DNA from: an uncultured bacterium
Lineage (GTDB): Bacteria; Actinomycetota; Coriobacteriia; Coriobacteriales; Coriobacteriaceae
Length of the DNA: 18,963 nucleotides
Assembly: GCA_905215945.1 (NCBI GenBank)
Contig: CAJMRZ010000009.1
Span: 1 to 18,963, forward strand
Direction: 5' to 3'
Of this stretch, positions 1 through 7,650 are shown one piece after another. The notes under the pieces are model-generated. The model saw only the letters and a list, made by a program, of their open reading frames with translations, did not search any database and was not told where the DNA came from. Both the position numbers and the translations under genes were made by a program. The stretch's first letter is position 1. Every line of letters begins with the position of its first letter.

Positions 1-1
1 C

Positions 2-718
2 GGCGAGCTGCCGTTTGAGCTGACGGCGAGCATCGCAGGCGTTATGCTCGTGCGAGCGGTGCGTCCCGACTCCAGGGGGAGCAAATGGCTCGCCGTGCTC
101 GGCGTCCTCGTTAACGTTGGTCTGGCTGGCTACGAGATCGTTTCGTCCCTGCGGGTTGGCGGCAAACTCATTGCCGTTCAGCTGGTGCTGACGTTTGTGC
201 TGGTGATTGCTGCTAACTTTATCGTCTATCGTCTCACGCGCGACACCGCGCCCGACGAGCTTATGCGCTGGGCGTTGATGGTGCTGGCCGTGTGGGCCGC
301 TCAAGCCATCATCCTCAACGTCATTGTTAAGCCGCTGTGGTCGCGCCCGCGCATGCGCGTGATCGAGGTGACGCAGGGGCTCGATTTTCAGCCGTGGTGG
401 GTGATTGGCAACCCCGACAAGTGGGCCTTTATCGCCGCCGGCGTGATCAAGGACGGCTTCAAGTCGTTTGCGAGCGGACACACGGCGCATGCGGCGATCG
501 GCCTTATGCTCGCCGGGCTTCCCGCGGCGGCCTTTAAGGAAAAACCGTCGCGCCGCCGGGTGGTCTTTTGGACGGCGGCTATGGTCGCGGCGCTCGTCGC
601 CTTTGGCCGCATCGTGATCGGAGCGCACTTTTTGAGTGACGTGAGCTGCGGCTTTGCCCTGGTGCTGGCGCTTGAGTGCCTTGCCGCGCGCATTGCCTAT
701 CCCAACGGCGTACAATAG
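2..718 (+). CDS. PAP2-family membrane phosphatase (5' end outside window)
   Basis: Integral-membrane phosphatase of the PAP2 superfamily (lipid or undecaprenyl pyrophosphate phosphatase type). The frame is open to the window edge, and the residues before the first ATG at 44 are hydrophobic and continuous with the protein, so the true start probably lies upstream. Counting from ATG 44, motif 1 is K96 with RPR at 101-103, motif 2 is SGH at 144-146, and motif 3 is R189-x5-H195-x3-D199. These are the family's phosphate-binding and catalytic residues, and all are present. Several hydrophobic segments (about 16-35, 43-62, 76-95, 173-192, 200-215) fit a multi-spanning protein. It ends 45 bp before the aldolase-like gene. 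The substrate cannot be told from sequence. Confidence 0.85.
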   Translation, partial: GELPFELTASIAGVMLVRAVRPDSRGSKWLAVLGVLVNVGLAGYEIVSSLRVGGKLIAVQLVLTFVLVIAANFIVYRLTRDTAPDELMRWALMVLAVWAAQAIILNVIVKPLWSRPRMRVIEVTQGLDFQPWWVIGNPDKWAFIAAGVIKDGFKSFASGHTAHAAIGLMLAGLPAAAFKEKPSRRRVVFWTAAMVAALVAFGRIVIGAHFLSDVSCGFALVLALECLAARIAYPNGVQ

Positions 719-763
719 CTCCGTTTGAATCATCTGGCCGATACCCGGTAAGAGAGGATTGCC

Positions 764-1789
764 ATGCTCGCGTTTAACAACGATTATTCCCACGGTGCAC
801 ATCCGGCAGTGCTGCAGGCGCTCGTCGACACCAACATGGAGCCGCAGCCCGGCTACGGTACCGATGCACACACCGAGCGTGCCAAGCAGCTTATCCGCGA
901 GGCCTGTCAGGTCCCCGATGCCGACGTGTTTTTTCTGGTGGGCGGCACGCAGGCCAACGCGACGGTGATCGATATGCTGCTTGCGCCCTACGAGGGCGTC
1001 GTTGCTGCCGAGACTGGCCACGTCGCCTGTCACGAGGCGGGCGCCATCGAGTTTGGTGGCCACAAGGTGCTCACCATCCCCGGCTACGAGGGCAAGATGC
1101 ACGCCGAGGACCTCGAGAACTATATCCAGGTGTTCTACGAAAACGAGAGCTACGAGCACACGGTGTTCCCGGGCGCCGTGTACGTGAGCCTATCGACTGA
1201 GTACGGCACGCTGTACTCCAAGGCCGAGCTCGCGGCGATTCACGCGGTGTGCCAGAAGCGCGAGATTCCGCTGTTTGTGGACGGTGCTCGCCTGGCCTAT
1301 GCGCTGGCGGCCGATGAGTGCGACATTACCCTGCCCGAGCTGGCGCAGCTGTGCGACGTGTTCTACATCGGCGGCACCAAGTGCGGCGCGCTCTGCGGCG
1401 AGGCTGTGGTGTTCTGCGGCATGCGCGCCCCGGCGCATCCCATTCCGCGTATTAAGCAGCACGGCGCGCTGTTGGCCAAGGGCCGCCTGACGGGCGTGCA
1501 GTTTGAGGCGCTCTTTACCGACGGCCTGTATTTTGAGATTGGCCGTCAGGCGATCGAAACCGCGCAGGCGCTTCGTCGCGTGCTGCACGAGCACGGCTAC
1601 CGGTTCTTCTTGGAGACGCCCACAAACCAGCAGTTCGTGATCCTGCCCAACGAGGACATGGCCCGCATTCGCGAGCATGCCTCGATCGAGTACTGGGAAA
1701 AGTACGACGAGACCCACACCGTGGTGCGCTTTTGCACTAGCTGGGCCACGACGCAGGAGGACATCGACGCGCTGGCGGCTGTCCTGTAG
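764..1789 (+). CDS. Threonine-aldolase-like PLP enzyme (beta-eliminating lyase family)
   Basis: Fold-type I PLP enzyme of 341 residues, the usual size for low-specificity L-threonine aldolases, which cleave threonine or allo-threonine to glycine and acetaldehyde. Visible signatures are a GGTQAN loop at 60-65, His90 in the cofactor-stacking position, the DGAR motif at 173-176 (Asp for the PLP ring nitrogen, Arg for the substrate carboxylate), and the Schiff-base lysine K206 in GGTKCG. The start at 764 follows an AGAGAGG ribosome site with good spacing. It is closed by a strong terminator and is probably a single-gene unit. A TACAAT hexamer at 711-716 could be its -10, but no good -35 is visible. 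Other amino-acid lyases of the same family cannot be excluded. Confidence 0.85.
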   Translation: MLAFNNDYSHGAHPAVLQALVDTNMEPQPGYGTDAHTERAKQLIREACQVPDADVFFLVGGTQANATVIDMLLAPYEGVVAAETGHVACHEAGAIEFGGHKVLTIPGYEGKMHAEDLENYIQVFYENESYEHTVFPGAVYVSLSTEYGTLYSKAELAAIHAVCQKREIPLFVDGARLAYALAADECDITLPELAQLCDVFYIGGTKCGALCGEAVVFCGMRAPAHPIPRIKQHGALLAKGRLTGVQFEALFTDGLYFEIGRQAIETAQALRRVLHEHGYRFFLETPTNQQFVILPNEDMARIREHASIEYWEKYDETHTVVRFCTSWATTQEDIDALAAVL

Positions 1790-1809
1790 CCTGATGTAAT
1801 GACGAGGGG

Positions 1810-1851
1810 CCGCCCTGCGCTGGGTTTGGCGCAGGGCGGTCTTTGCTTTTT
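1810..1851 (+). terminator. Intrinsic terminator after the aldolase-like gene
   Basis: A perfect 11-bp G+C-rich stem (1810-1820 with 1829-1839), an 8-nt loop and a T-rich tail (TCTTTGCTTTTTT) just after the stop at 1789. It argues against the ATG at 1799 as start of the next gene, since that start would put the terminator inside the coding region. Confidence 0.9.
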
Positions 1852-1867
1852 GGGGGAGAAGGGTTGT

Positions 1868-2458
1868 ATGACCGAGATGTCCGAGCCGACGATTCGCCTG
1901 GCGACGCCCGATGATGCGCCGGCGTTGCTTGCCATCTATGAGCCGTATGTGCGCCAGACGGCGATTACCTGCGAATACGAGGTGCCGAGCGTTGAGGAGT
2001 TCGCCGGGCGCATCGAGCGTACGCTCAAGCGCTATCCGTATCTGGTGATGGAGCTGGACGGGCGTCCGGTAGGTTATGCCTATGTGAGTCCGCTCAACAG
2101 CCGCGAGGCATACGACTGGTCGGTCGAGACGTCGATCTACCTGGCGCGCGACATGCGCCACGGCGGGCTGGGCCGCAAGCTGCATGACGCGCTCAAGCAA
2201 TGCCTGATCGCGATGGGCATCACCAACATGTGCGCGCTCATTGCCGTGCCGCACGACAAGGACGACGAGTATCTAACGCACAACAGTCAGGATTTCCATG
2301 CCCATATGGGATATCGCTTGGTGGGCGCCTTCGATCGCTGCGCCCAAAAGTTTGGCCGCTGGTACGACATGTGCTGGATGGAGCTGGTCCTTGCCGAGCG
2401 CGTCCCTAACCAACCCAAACCAACCTGGTTCCCCGACCTCCCCAAACCTACCATTTAG
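1868..2458 (+). CDS. GNAT N-acetyltransferase, phosphinothricin-acetyltransferase-like
   Basis: GNAT-fold acetyltransferase of 196 residues using acetyl-CoA. The opening (TIRLATPDDAPALLAIYEPYV), the region around YAYVSP and W-S-V-E, and the acetyl-CoA loop RHGGLGRKL are typical of the Pat/Bar/YncA group, which acetylate small amino compounds such as phosphinothricin or methionine analogues. The start at 1868 was chosen because an earlier in-frame ATG (1799) lies in front of the upstream terminator, while 1868 follows a GGGGGAGAAGG ribosome site. It converges with the GntR gene, with only 7 bp between stops. It may have no functional link with the glycated-amine genes; an amine acetylation role there would be speculation. 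Confidence 0.85.
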   Translation: MTEMSEPTIRLATPDDAPALLAIYEPYVRQTAITCEYEVPSVEEFAGRIERTLKRYPYLVMELDGRPVGYAYVSPLNSREAYDWSVETSIYLARDMRHGGLGRKLHDALKQCLIAMGITNMCALIAVPHDKDDEYLTHNSQDFHAHMGYRLVGAFDRCAQKFGRWYDMCWMELVLAERVPNQPKPTWFPDLPKPTI

Positions 2459-2465
2459 GGACAGG

Positions 2466-3188
2466 TTAGCCGATGGGCTCGGTGTATTTGGCGCGGTCGG
2501 TGCGTTGGATGCGCTTGGAGACATGGAGCGGGCGGCCGTCGGTGTCGTAGACGTAGTCGGTGATCAGGATCAGCGCCTGCCCACGCTCAACGTTGAGCAA
2601 AAACGCCTCGTTTTGCGAGGCATAGCACACCTCAAAGGTCTTGTGCCCCTGTGCCGGCGCGCGATGGAATTCTTGACGCAGCGTGGCGTAGAGCGAACCG
2701 TTGATATCGCGATCGATGAGCGTCTCGAAGCTTGGCGGCAGGTAGGTGGTCTCCAGGCACAGCGGCACGTCGTCCAGGTAGCGCAGGCGGACAAGTTTGA
2801 CGAGCTTGCTGCCCACGGCGGCATCAAAGAACTTAGCTATGCTGCCGCCCGCCTTGGTAAAGCCCGAGTCCACCGTGCGCGTGGTGGGCTTCATGCCCTG
2901 GCCTTCGACCTGCTTGGTATAGCTCGAAAACACTAGGTTGTTCTCGTGGAGCGCCGGTGTGTCGGCCACAAAGGCGCCGCGCCCGCGCTCGGTGCGCACC
3001 AGGCCCTCATCAACGAGAACCTTAAGGGCGTGGCGCACGGTGCTGCGCGACAGCCCCGATTCGTCCATGAGCTCCATCTCGGACGGCAGCTTGTCTCCGC
3101 GTGCGTAGATGCCGGCGGTGATGCGGTCGCGAAGCGTACCCGACAAGCGCTCGTATTGGCTCAGTTTCTTTTTAGATGAAGCGTTCAT
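2466..3188 (-). CDS. GntR/HutC-family regulator 1 (UTRA effector domain)
   Basis: DNA-binding repressor-type protein of 240 residues. The N-terminal winged helix covers about residues 10-78 (YERLSGTLRDRI, KLPSEMELMDESGLSRSTVRHAL, then RGRGAFV as the wing). The UTRA ligand domain follows from about 90 to 235, with the usual family phrases (LVRLRYLDDVPLCLETTYLP, then a C-terminal Y-D-T-D-G-R-P). UTRA domains bind sugar phosphates or similar small molecules. It is transcribed divergently from SIS1 over a 205-bp spacer holding paired AAC-TGTAT repeats next to both start sites, so it probably controls both itself and SIS1. It is clearly different in the DNA-reading helix from the other two GntR proteins here (RSTVRHA instead of RITVRRA). 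Confidence 0.92.
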   Translation of the reverse strand: MNASSKKKLSQYERLSGTLRDRITAGIYARGDKLPSEMELMDESGLSRSTVRHALKVLVDEGLVRTERGRGAFVADTPALHENNLVFSSYTKQVEGQGMKPTTRTVDSGFTKAGGSIAKFFDAAVGSKLVKLVRLRYLDDVPLCLETTYLPPSFETLIDRDINGSLYATLRQEFHRAPAQGHKTFEVCYASQNEAFLLNVERGQALILITDYVYDTDGRPLHVSKRIQRTDRAKYTEPIG

Positions 3189-3194
3189 GCGATC

Positions 3195-3214
3195 AACCTG
3201 TATCTAACCTGTAT
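3195..3214 (+). promoter_or_regulatory. Candidate operator pair A (near GntR1 start)
   Basis: Two exact copies of AACCTGTAT at 3195-3203 and 3206-3214, an 11-bp direct repeat, followed by GC. It sits immediately in front of the GntR1 start codon and matches operator pair B at 3334 in spacing and orientation. Binding by GntR1 is inferred from position only. Confidence 0.55.
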
Positions 3215-3231
3215 GCGAATCTAATCAAGCA

Positions 3232-3244
3232 TGTATTCAATACA
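3232..3244. promoter_or_regulatory. 13-bp perfect palindrome TGTATT-C-AATACA
   Basis: A perfect inverted repeat with a single central base, in the GntR1/SIS1 divergent spacer. Its half-site TGTATT shares TGTAT with the neighbouring direct repeats, so it may be a third binding site for the same regulator arranged head to head. A further reverse copy (TTGTATGC read on the minus strand) lies at 3309-3316. Confidence 0.45.
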
Positions 3245-3333
3245 ACAACAAAACCGCTGGTAGCCAGTTATCGAAAACCGCATCAGCAATATTTCTAAGA
3301 TAAATATAGCATACAACTAGTCGACATAACCAA

Positions 3334-3353
3334 AACATGTATGTAACTTGTAT
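3334..3353 (+). promoter_or_regulatory. Candidate operator pair B (in front of SIS1)
   Basis: AACATGTAT at 3334-3342 and AACTTGTAT at 3345-3353 form an 11-bp direct repeat followed by GC, the same layout as pair A 139 bp away. It lies 40 bp before the SIS1 start, where bound protein would block transcription. Confidence 0.55.
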
Positions 3354-3393
3354 GCCATCGAGAGCATCAAACGAGAAGAAAGGCTGATGCACG

Positions 3394-4386
3394 ATGACTA
3401 CTCAGGAACAGGTTAAGGATGTCGTCTCCCAGGTTTTGGCTGACAAGGCAGACAAGGGCGGCATCAAGCGCGTTGTGTGGATTGGCGCTGGCGGATCCAA
3501 CGGCGGCAACTATCCTGCCCAGTACTTTATGGAGCACGAGGCCACGCAGGTCGTGAGCTCCAGCTACACCAGCAATGAGTTCGTGCACGCAACTCCTGCC
3601 TACGTTAACGAGAACACCCTGGCCGTCGTCGTGTCCATGCGCGGCACCAAGGAGACCATCGTCGCCGCCCAGGTCGCCAAGGACCACGGCGCCAGCACCA
3701 TCGCCATCTATGTTGACGAGTCCGGCCTCACCGAGGTCTGCGACTACAAGATCCAGTACGACAGCCTGGCCGTCGACGAGTCTTGCATGGCTCGCACCAA
3801 CTCTGCCGTCGTGACCATGATCGCCATGGAGCTTACGCAGCAGACCGAGGGCTATGCCGAGTACGAGACCGCTATGGCCGCGTTCGACTTGGTCGACCCC
3901 ATCTATCGCAAGGCCGTCGAGTACACCCGTCCGCTCGCTGCCAAGTGGGCCGAGCAGAACGCCGACAAGCCCTGCATCAACGTCATGGCCCAGGGCCCGC
4001 TCTTTGGTGCCGCCTACGTCTTTAGCATCTGCAACGTGCAGGAGATGCTGCAGATCGACTCCTGCACCATCAACACCTGCGACTTCTTCCACGGCCCCTT
4101 CGAGATCCTGGACAAGCGCACCTCGCTGTTCCAGCTCATTAGCGTCGGCCGCAGCCGCTGCAACGACGAGCGCGGCATCCGCTTCGTCAACCAGTACGGT
4201 GGCGAGCGCGTCTATCAGCTCGACGCCAAGGAGCTCGGCCTCAACGACATCAAGGACAGCGTGAGCGAGTACTTCAACCACCTGATCTTCGCCCCGATCC
4301 TCAACAATGTGTACATGCGCGCGCTCTCTGCCGTCACGCACAAGGACTACATGACGCGCCGCTACATGTGGAAGCTGGACTACTAG
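3394..4386 (+). CDS. SIS-domain sugar-phosphate deglycase 1 (FrlB/FraB-like)
   Basis: Cytoplasmic protein of 330 residues with two SIS (phosphosugar-binding) halves, about 25-160 and 175-315. Family members such as FrlB, GfrE/GfrF and FraB split 6-phosphorylated Amadori compounds into sugar phosphate and the free amino acid. Visible features are the SIS loop IGAGGSNGG (30-38), a second phosphate-loop region at VVSMRGTKET, and E217 with H233 in FFHGPFE, whose 16-residue spacing equals that of the reported FraB catalytic pair. The C-terminus RRYMWKLDY is shared with SIS2. The second binding loop has M-R-G-T where SIS2 has S-L-G-G-S-T and SIS3 S-H-S-G-N-T, hinting at different substrate preference. 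It has its own divergent regulator. The substrate is inferred. Confidence 0.85.
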   Translation: MTTQEQVKDVVSQVLADKADKGGIKRVVWIGAGGSNGGNYPAQYFMEHEATQVVSSSYTSNEFVHATPAYVNENTLAVVVSMRGTKETIVAAQVAKDHGASTIAIYVDESGLTEVCDYKIQYDSLAVDESCMARTNSAVVTMIAMELTQQTEGYAEYETAMAAFDLVDPIYRKAVEYTRPLAAKWAEQNADKPCINVMAQGPLFGAAYVFSICNVQEMLQIDSCTINTCDFFHGPFEILDKRTSLFQLISVGRSRCNDERGIRFVNQYGGERVYQLDAKELGLNDIKDSVSEYFNHLIFAPILNNVYMRALSAVTHKDYMTRRYMWKLDY

Positions 4387-4422
4387 GGGATAGAGCGGCC
4401 TAACAGCTCGATGTCCTCATAA

Positions 4423-4487
4423 GTTGCGGTGGAATAGTTCCTGCTTGGGGGTTTGAAGCCTCTATTTAGGAACTATTTCACCGCAAC
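4423..4487. repeat. 65-nt intergenic hairpin with 19-bp stem
   Basis: Arms 4423-4441 and 4469-4487 are complementary over 19 positions with one G:T pair, around a 27-nt loop. It lies between SIS1 and the EamA gene. No T tract follows, so it is not a classic terminator. A stem this long without coding capacity fits a dispersed intergenic repeat. A second weaker inverted repeat (GGAAAA with CTTTTCC) follows at about 4513-4532. Confidence 0.7.
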
Positions 4488-4561
4488 CGCCAAGTAATCC
4501 GCTGGGGACGGAGGAAAACGGATCACTTTTCCGCTCACCGATTTGTGTCTTGAAAAATGTA

Positions 4562-4577
4562 TATAACGACTATAACG
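4562..4577 (+). promoter_or_regulatory. Candidate tandem operator in front of EamA gene
   Basis: Two exact TATAACG units at 4562-4568 and 4571-4577 (9-bp period) with GAC or GTA after them. The block matches 14 of 16 bases at 5851-5866 in front of the PTS operon. GTATATAACGACTA (4559-4572) also matches 13 of 14 bases, on the opposite strand, at 11800-11813 in front of GntR2. TTGAAA at 4550-4555 may be a -35 with the first repeat in or near the -10, so a bound regulator would overlap the promoter. Confidence 0.55.
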
Positions 4578-4617
4578 TAGTACGAAACATATTGGAAACA
4601 ATACCGAGGAGGCTGCG

Positions 4618-5700
4618 TTGAAGAAGAGCAATCTGGGCTATGTGCTGGTGCTGATCGCCGCGCTTATGTGGGGCAGCATCGGAATCTTTGTAAACGGCAT
4701 TGCGGCCATGGGCGTTTCGTCCCAGAGCATGGCTGCCTTTCGCCTGTTGGTCGGAGCGCTTATCTTGGCGCCGGTCCTGATGTTTATGGGCTGCCGTCCG
4801 GGTGAGGGGTCTACCGTGGCTCAGGGTCCGCTGGCCCTGTTTAAGGCAAGCCCTAAAGAGCTTGTTCCTTGTGCGCTTGTTGGCATCGTCGGTTTGGCCG
4901 CCGCCAACACCTGCTATTACGAGTGCATGGGCGAGGTGGGCATGTCCACGGCCTCGGTGCTGCTCTACACCTCGCCGGTGTTTGGCGTCATGCTCGGCCG
5001 CGTGCTTTATCGCGAGGACGTGACCCCCAACAAGCTCGTTGCCATTGTCTTTAACATCGTAGGCTGCGTGCTTGCAGTGACCAATGGCGACCTTTCCGGT
5101 TTTCATTTTTCGGTTTGGGGCGTCACGTCGGGCGTGATTGCAGGCCTTTGTGGTGCGTCGCTCGCGGTGTTTAGCCGAATAGCAACCAAGACGGTCCACC
5201 CGCTGGCTGTCACGTTTTGGGGCTTTGTTTTTGGCGGTGCGGTTATGGCAGCTATCGCGGCTCCGTGGCCGGATGTCGCCGCGGCAATGTCGCCACAGCT
5301 GCTGCTGTTGTTCCTTGGCTTTGGACTCATCCCCACAGCCGTGGCCTACATCTTATATATGCAGGGTCTGTCCATGGGGCTCGAGACGTCGAAAGTTCCC
5401 GTCGTAATGTCATTCGAGACGGTCGTCACCGTACTGGTGGGCATTGGTGTCTACGCCGAGCCCGCCGGCGCGATTAAAGTCCTGGGCATCGTGCTGGTGC
5501 TCGCGTCCATCCTGATTATGAACACCGACTTCTCCAGGCTGCGCAACAGTGTGTTTGTCGGTCATGTCGTTGAGAGCATGACCTTTAAGCCCAATGCGTG
5601 GTGGACGGAGAAATCGCAGGACATGGATCTGTTTAAGGAACGCACCGGCATCGCGCTGGAGCCCACCGTGCAGGAAAGCCCCTGGTACTTCGTGCGATAG
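4618..5700 (+). CDS. EamA/DMT-family permease
   Basis: Ten-helix drug/metabolite transporter of 360 residues made of two EamA repeats (about 5-145 and 160-300). The opening LGYVLVLIAALMWGSIGIFV is typical, with WG at the end of helix 1, and the second half ends with the usual GLETSKVPVVMSFETVVTVLVG region. A hydrophilic tail of about 55 residues follows the last helix. The start is TTG at 4618, preceded by GAGGAGG at good spacing; no in-frame ATG fits better. Family members carry amino acids, amines or nucleotides, often outward. Because its promoter shares repeats with the PTS operon, a role in exporting the amino acid freed by the deglycases, or in uptake of a substrate, is plausible but not shown. 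Confidence 0.85.
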   Translation: MKKSNLGYVLVLIAALMWGSIGIFVNGIAAMGVSSQSMAAFRLLVGALILAPVLMFMGCRPGEGSTVAQGPLALFKASPKELVPCALVGIVGLAAANTCYYECMGEVGMSTASVLLYTSPVFGVMLGRVLYREDVTPNKLVAIVFNIVGCVLAVTNGDLSGFHFSVWGVTSGVIAGLCGASLAVFSRIATKTVHPLAVTFWGFVFGGAVMAAIAAPWPDVAAAMSPQLLLLFLGFGLIPTAVAYILYMQGLSMGLETSKVPVVMSFETVVTVLVGIGVYAEPAGAIKVLGIVLVLASILIMNTDFSRLRNSVFVGHVVESMTFKPNAWWTEKSQDMDLFKERTGIALEPTVQESPWYFVR

Positions 5701-5814
5701 GGGATTGCGCGCAGGGTCTGACCTGGGGTTATCCAGCTAGCGCCGGCCTACCCAGTCCAACGTTTCGAGTACGTTAAACCCGTCAACGGTCGATTTTCAC
5801 CCGCGAACGGTCTT

Positions 5815-5820
5815 TATACT
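5815..5820 (+). promoter_or_regulatory. Possible -10 box of PTS operon
   Basis: TATACT, 62 bp before the EIIAB start. No good -35 is visible 17 bp upstream. Instead AACGGTC occurs twice, at 5785-5791 and 5806-5812, exactly 21 bp (two helical turns) apart, which would suit an activator. A perfect TATAAT at 5851-5856 is the alternative -10, but it also lies within the operator repeats. Confidence 0.35.
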
Positions 5821-5829
5821 AATTAGCAA

Positions 5830-5866
5830 TATAAGCAACGTATAAGACGTTATAATGACCATAACG
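5830..5866 (+). promoter_or_regulatory. Candidate tandem operator of PTS operon
   Basis: TATAA-type units at 5830-5834, 5841-5845, 5851-5855 and CATAA at 5860-5864, spaced 11, 10 and 9 bp apart. The last two with their flanks match the EamA operator at 14 of 16 positions. CGTTAT (5848-5853) and ATAACG (5861-5866) also form an inverted repeat with a 7-bp gap. The block ends a few bases before the ribosome site, downstream of the candidate -10, consistent with repression. Confidence 0.5.
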
Positions 5867-5882
5867 AAAAGGAGGAGGCAAG

Positions 5883-6806
5883 ATGAATCAGATCATTCTC
5901 GCATCTCATGGCGGCCTGGCCGCAGGCGCCAAAGACACGCTCGAGATGGTTCTCGGCGACGTGTCGAACGTCCACGTCGTGTCGCTTGCTCGTGACGACA
6001 AGGAGCCCATCACCAATAAGGTTGAGGCTATGATCGCCACGTTCAACGCGGACGACACCGTCTATGTGCTGACCGATATGCTCGGCAGCTCGGTCAACAA
6101 CAACATGGTCGAGCTTTCCAAGAACGGCACGAAGTTCACGGTTGTCAGCGGTTTCAACATCCCGCTGGCTCTCACGCTCGCTATGAGCCCCGTCCCCGTC
6201 AAGGGCGCCGAGCTCGCGGCCCTCATCAACGAGGCCCGCACCGGTCTGACCAACCCCAACGCACCGGTCGAGGCCGCCGCGGCTCCCGCCAAGAAGGCCA
6301 AGGCGTCCCGTCACAGCTCCGGTCCCGCCAAGATCGTCCTCGCACGTCTTGACTACCGTCTGCTGCACGGCCAGGTCGTCTTTACCTGGACCACCAAGGT
6401 TCAGGCCGAGCGCATCATCGTCGTCGACAACGCTGCCGCCAACGATGACATCAAGAAGGGCGCTCTTAAGCTGGCCAAGCCCCAGGGCGTGCGCCTGAAC
6501 GTCTTCACCGTCGAGCGTGCCCTCGCCAAGATGGACAAGCTCAACACCCTCGGCGAGCGCGTCATGTTCGTCTTTGGCAACACGGCCGAGATGCTGCAGT
6601 TCTGCCAGGGCTACAAGCTCGACGCCATCAACCTGGGCGCCACCGCCAACCACGACGGTGCCGATCAGGTCGGCGGCAAGGACAGCTCCGTCTTCTTCGA
6701 CGCCGCCCAGAAGGCCGACGTCAACCAGCTGTTCGACATGGGCATCAAGCTCTATGTCCAGCAGACCCCTACGTATCAGAGCGTCGACATCGACGCCAAG
6801 CTGTAA
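5883..6806 (+). CDS. PTS mannose-family EIIA-EIIB fusion
   Basis: Cytoplasmic phosphotransfer protein of 307 residues. The EIIA domain (about 1-122) has the phospho-accepting His9 in ASHGGLAAG. A linker rich in Ala, Pro and Lys (about 124-150) joins it to an EIIB domain (about 150-305) with the active His162 in DYRLLHGQV. Phosphate passes from HPr to EIIA, then EIIB, then the sugar crossing EIIC/EIID. The layout matches E. coli ManX, while Salmonella Gfr has the two domains as separate genes. The start at 5883 follows a very strong AAAAGGAGGAGG site. It is the first gene of an operon with EIIC, EIID and deglycase 2, so an Amadori compound rather than plain mannose is the likely cargo. Confidence 0.95.
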   Translation: MNQIILASHGGLAAGAKDTLEMVLGDVSNVHVVSLARDDKEPITNKVEAMIATFNADDTVYVLTDMLGSSVNNNMVELSKNGTKFTVVSGFNIPLALTLAMSPVPVKGAELAALINEARTGLTNPNAPVEAAAAPAKKAKASRHSSGPAKIVLARLDYRLLHGQVVFTWTTKVQAERIIVVDNAAANDDIKKGALKLAKPQGVRLNVFTVERALAKMDKLNTLGERVMFVFGNTAEMLQFCQGYKLDAINLGATANHDGADQVGGKDSSVFFDAAQKADVNQLFDMGIKLYVQQTPTYQSVDIDAKL

Positions 6807-6842
6807 TCAACCAGGCTTTTGCCTGACTGAAAGGAGAAGGGT

Positions 6843-7637
6843 ATGAATACGTTCATCAGTGCGGTGCTCGTCGGCCTCGTCGGCGTGTTCTGCATGTGGG
6901 ACTCCCGCCTGCTCGGTCGTCTTAACTTCGAGCAGCCCCTCGTTGGCGCTACGCTCGTCGGTCTGCTGCTGGGCGATGTGCCCACCGGCCTTGCCGTCGG
7001 TGCCGCCGTCGAGCTCGTGTCCATGGGCCTGGTGCAGGTCGGCGCTGCCGTTCCGCCCGATATGGTCCTGGGCGGCATCGTGGCCGCTGCCTTCGCATGC
7101 CTGACCGATGCTTCCGCCGAGACCGCCATGACGATCGCCATCCCGGTCGCCGTCCTGGGTCAGCTCCTCGGCATCGTGTTCCGTTCCATCATCGCCGCCC
7201 TCACCCATGTGGCAGATAGCGCGATCGATAACGGAAAGTTCAAGACCGCCTACCGCATGCACATCTGCGCCGGCTCCGGTCTGTACGCCGTCATGTACTT
7301 CCTGCCGATCTTCCTCGCCGTCTTTGTTGGCACCGACCTGGTTCAGGCCATCGTCAACATGGTTCCCGAGTGGCTGTCCACTGGTCTTAACGTTTCGACC
7401 AAGATCATGACCGCCTACGGCTTGGCCCTGCTGCTCACCATGATGATCAAGAAGGGTATGACTCCGTTCCTGTTCATCGGTTTCCTGCTCGCCGCTTACC
7501 TCAACCTGTCCGTCATCGCGGTCGCTCTGATCGGTGTGTGCCTGGCTGTCGTCTTCATGGGCTTCAAGTTCAACGGTTCCCATGCAGCCGCCGGTGTCGA
7601 TTCCGACTACGATCCGCTCGAAGACGACGAAGACTAA
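6843..7637 (+). CDS. PTS mannose-family EIIC membrane subunit
   Basis: Membrane channel subunit of a mannose-type PTS, 264 residues, with many hydrophobic helices from residue 4 to about 240. Family phrases include FEQPLVGATLVGLLLGD (about 30-46) and the region VELVSMGLVQVGAAVPPD (about 59-76), near the sugar path in known EIIC structures. The C-terminus is strongly acidic (DYDPLEDDED). It starts 36 bp after EIIAB with an AAAGGAGAAGG site and ends 13 bp before EIID. It works in a complex with EIID. Exact sugar specificity is not readable. Confidence 0.95.
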   Translation: MNTFISAVLVGLVGVFCMWDSRLLGRLNFEQPLVGATLVGLLLGDVPTGLAVGAAVELVSMGLVQVGAAVPPDMVLGGIVAAAFACLTDASAETAMTIAIPVAVLGQLLGIVFRSIIAALTHVADSAIDNGKFKTAYRMHICAGSGLYAVMYFLPIFLAVFVGTDLVQAIVNMVPEWLSTGLNVSTKIMTAYGLALLLTMMIKKGMTPFLFIGFLLAAYLNLSVIAVALIGVCLAVVFMGFKFNGSHAAAGVDSDYDPLEDDED

Positions 7638-7650
7638 GGAGGAACACACT

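Noticed and set aside
1799..1867. Longer N-terminus for the GNAT gene
   Set aside because: It would read through the terminator hairpin of the preceding gene and lacks a ribosome site; ATG 1868 has both position and site.
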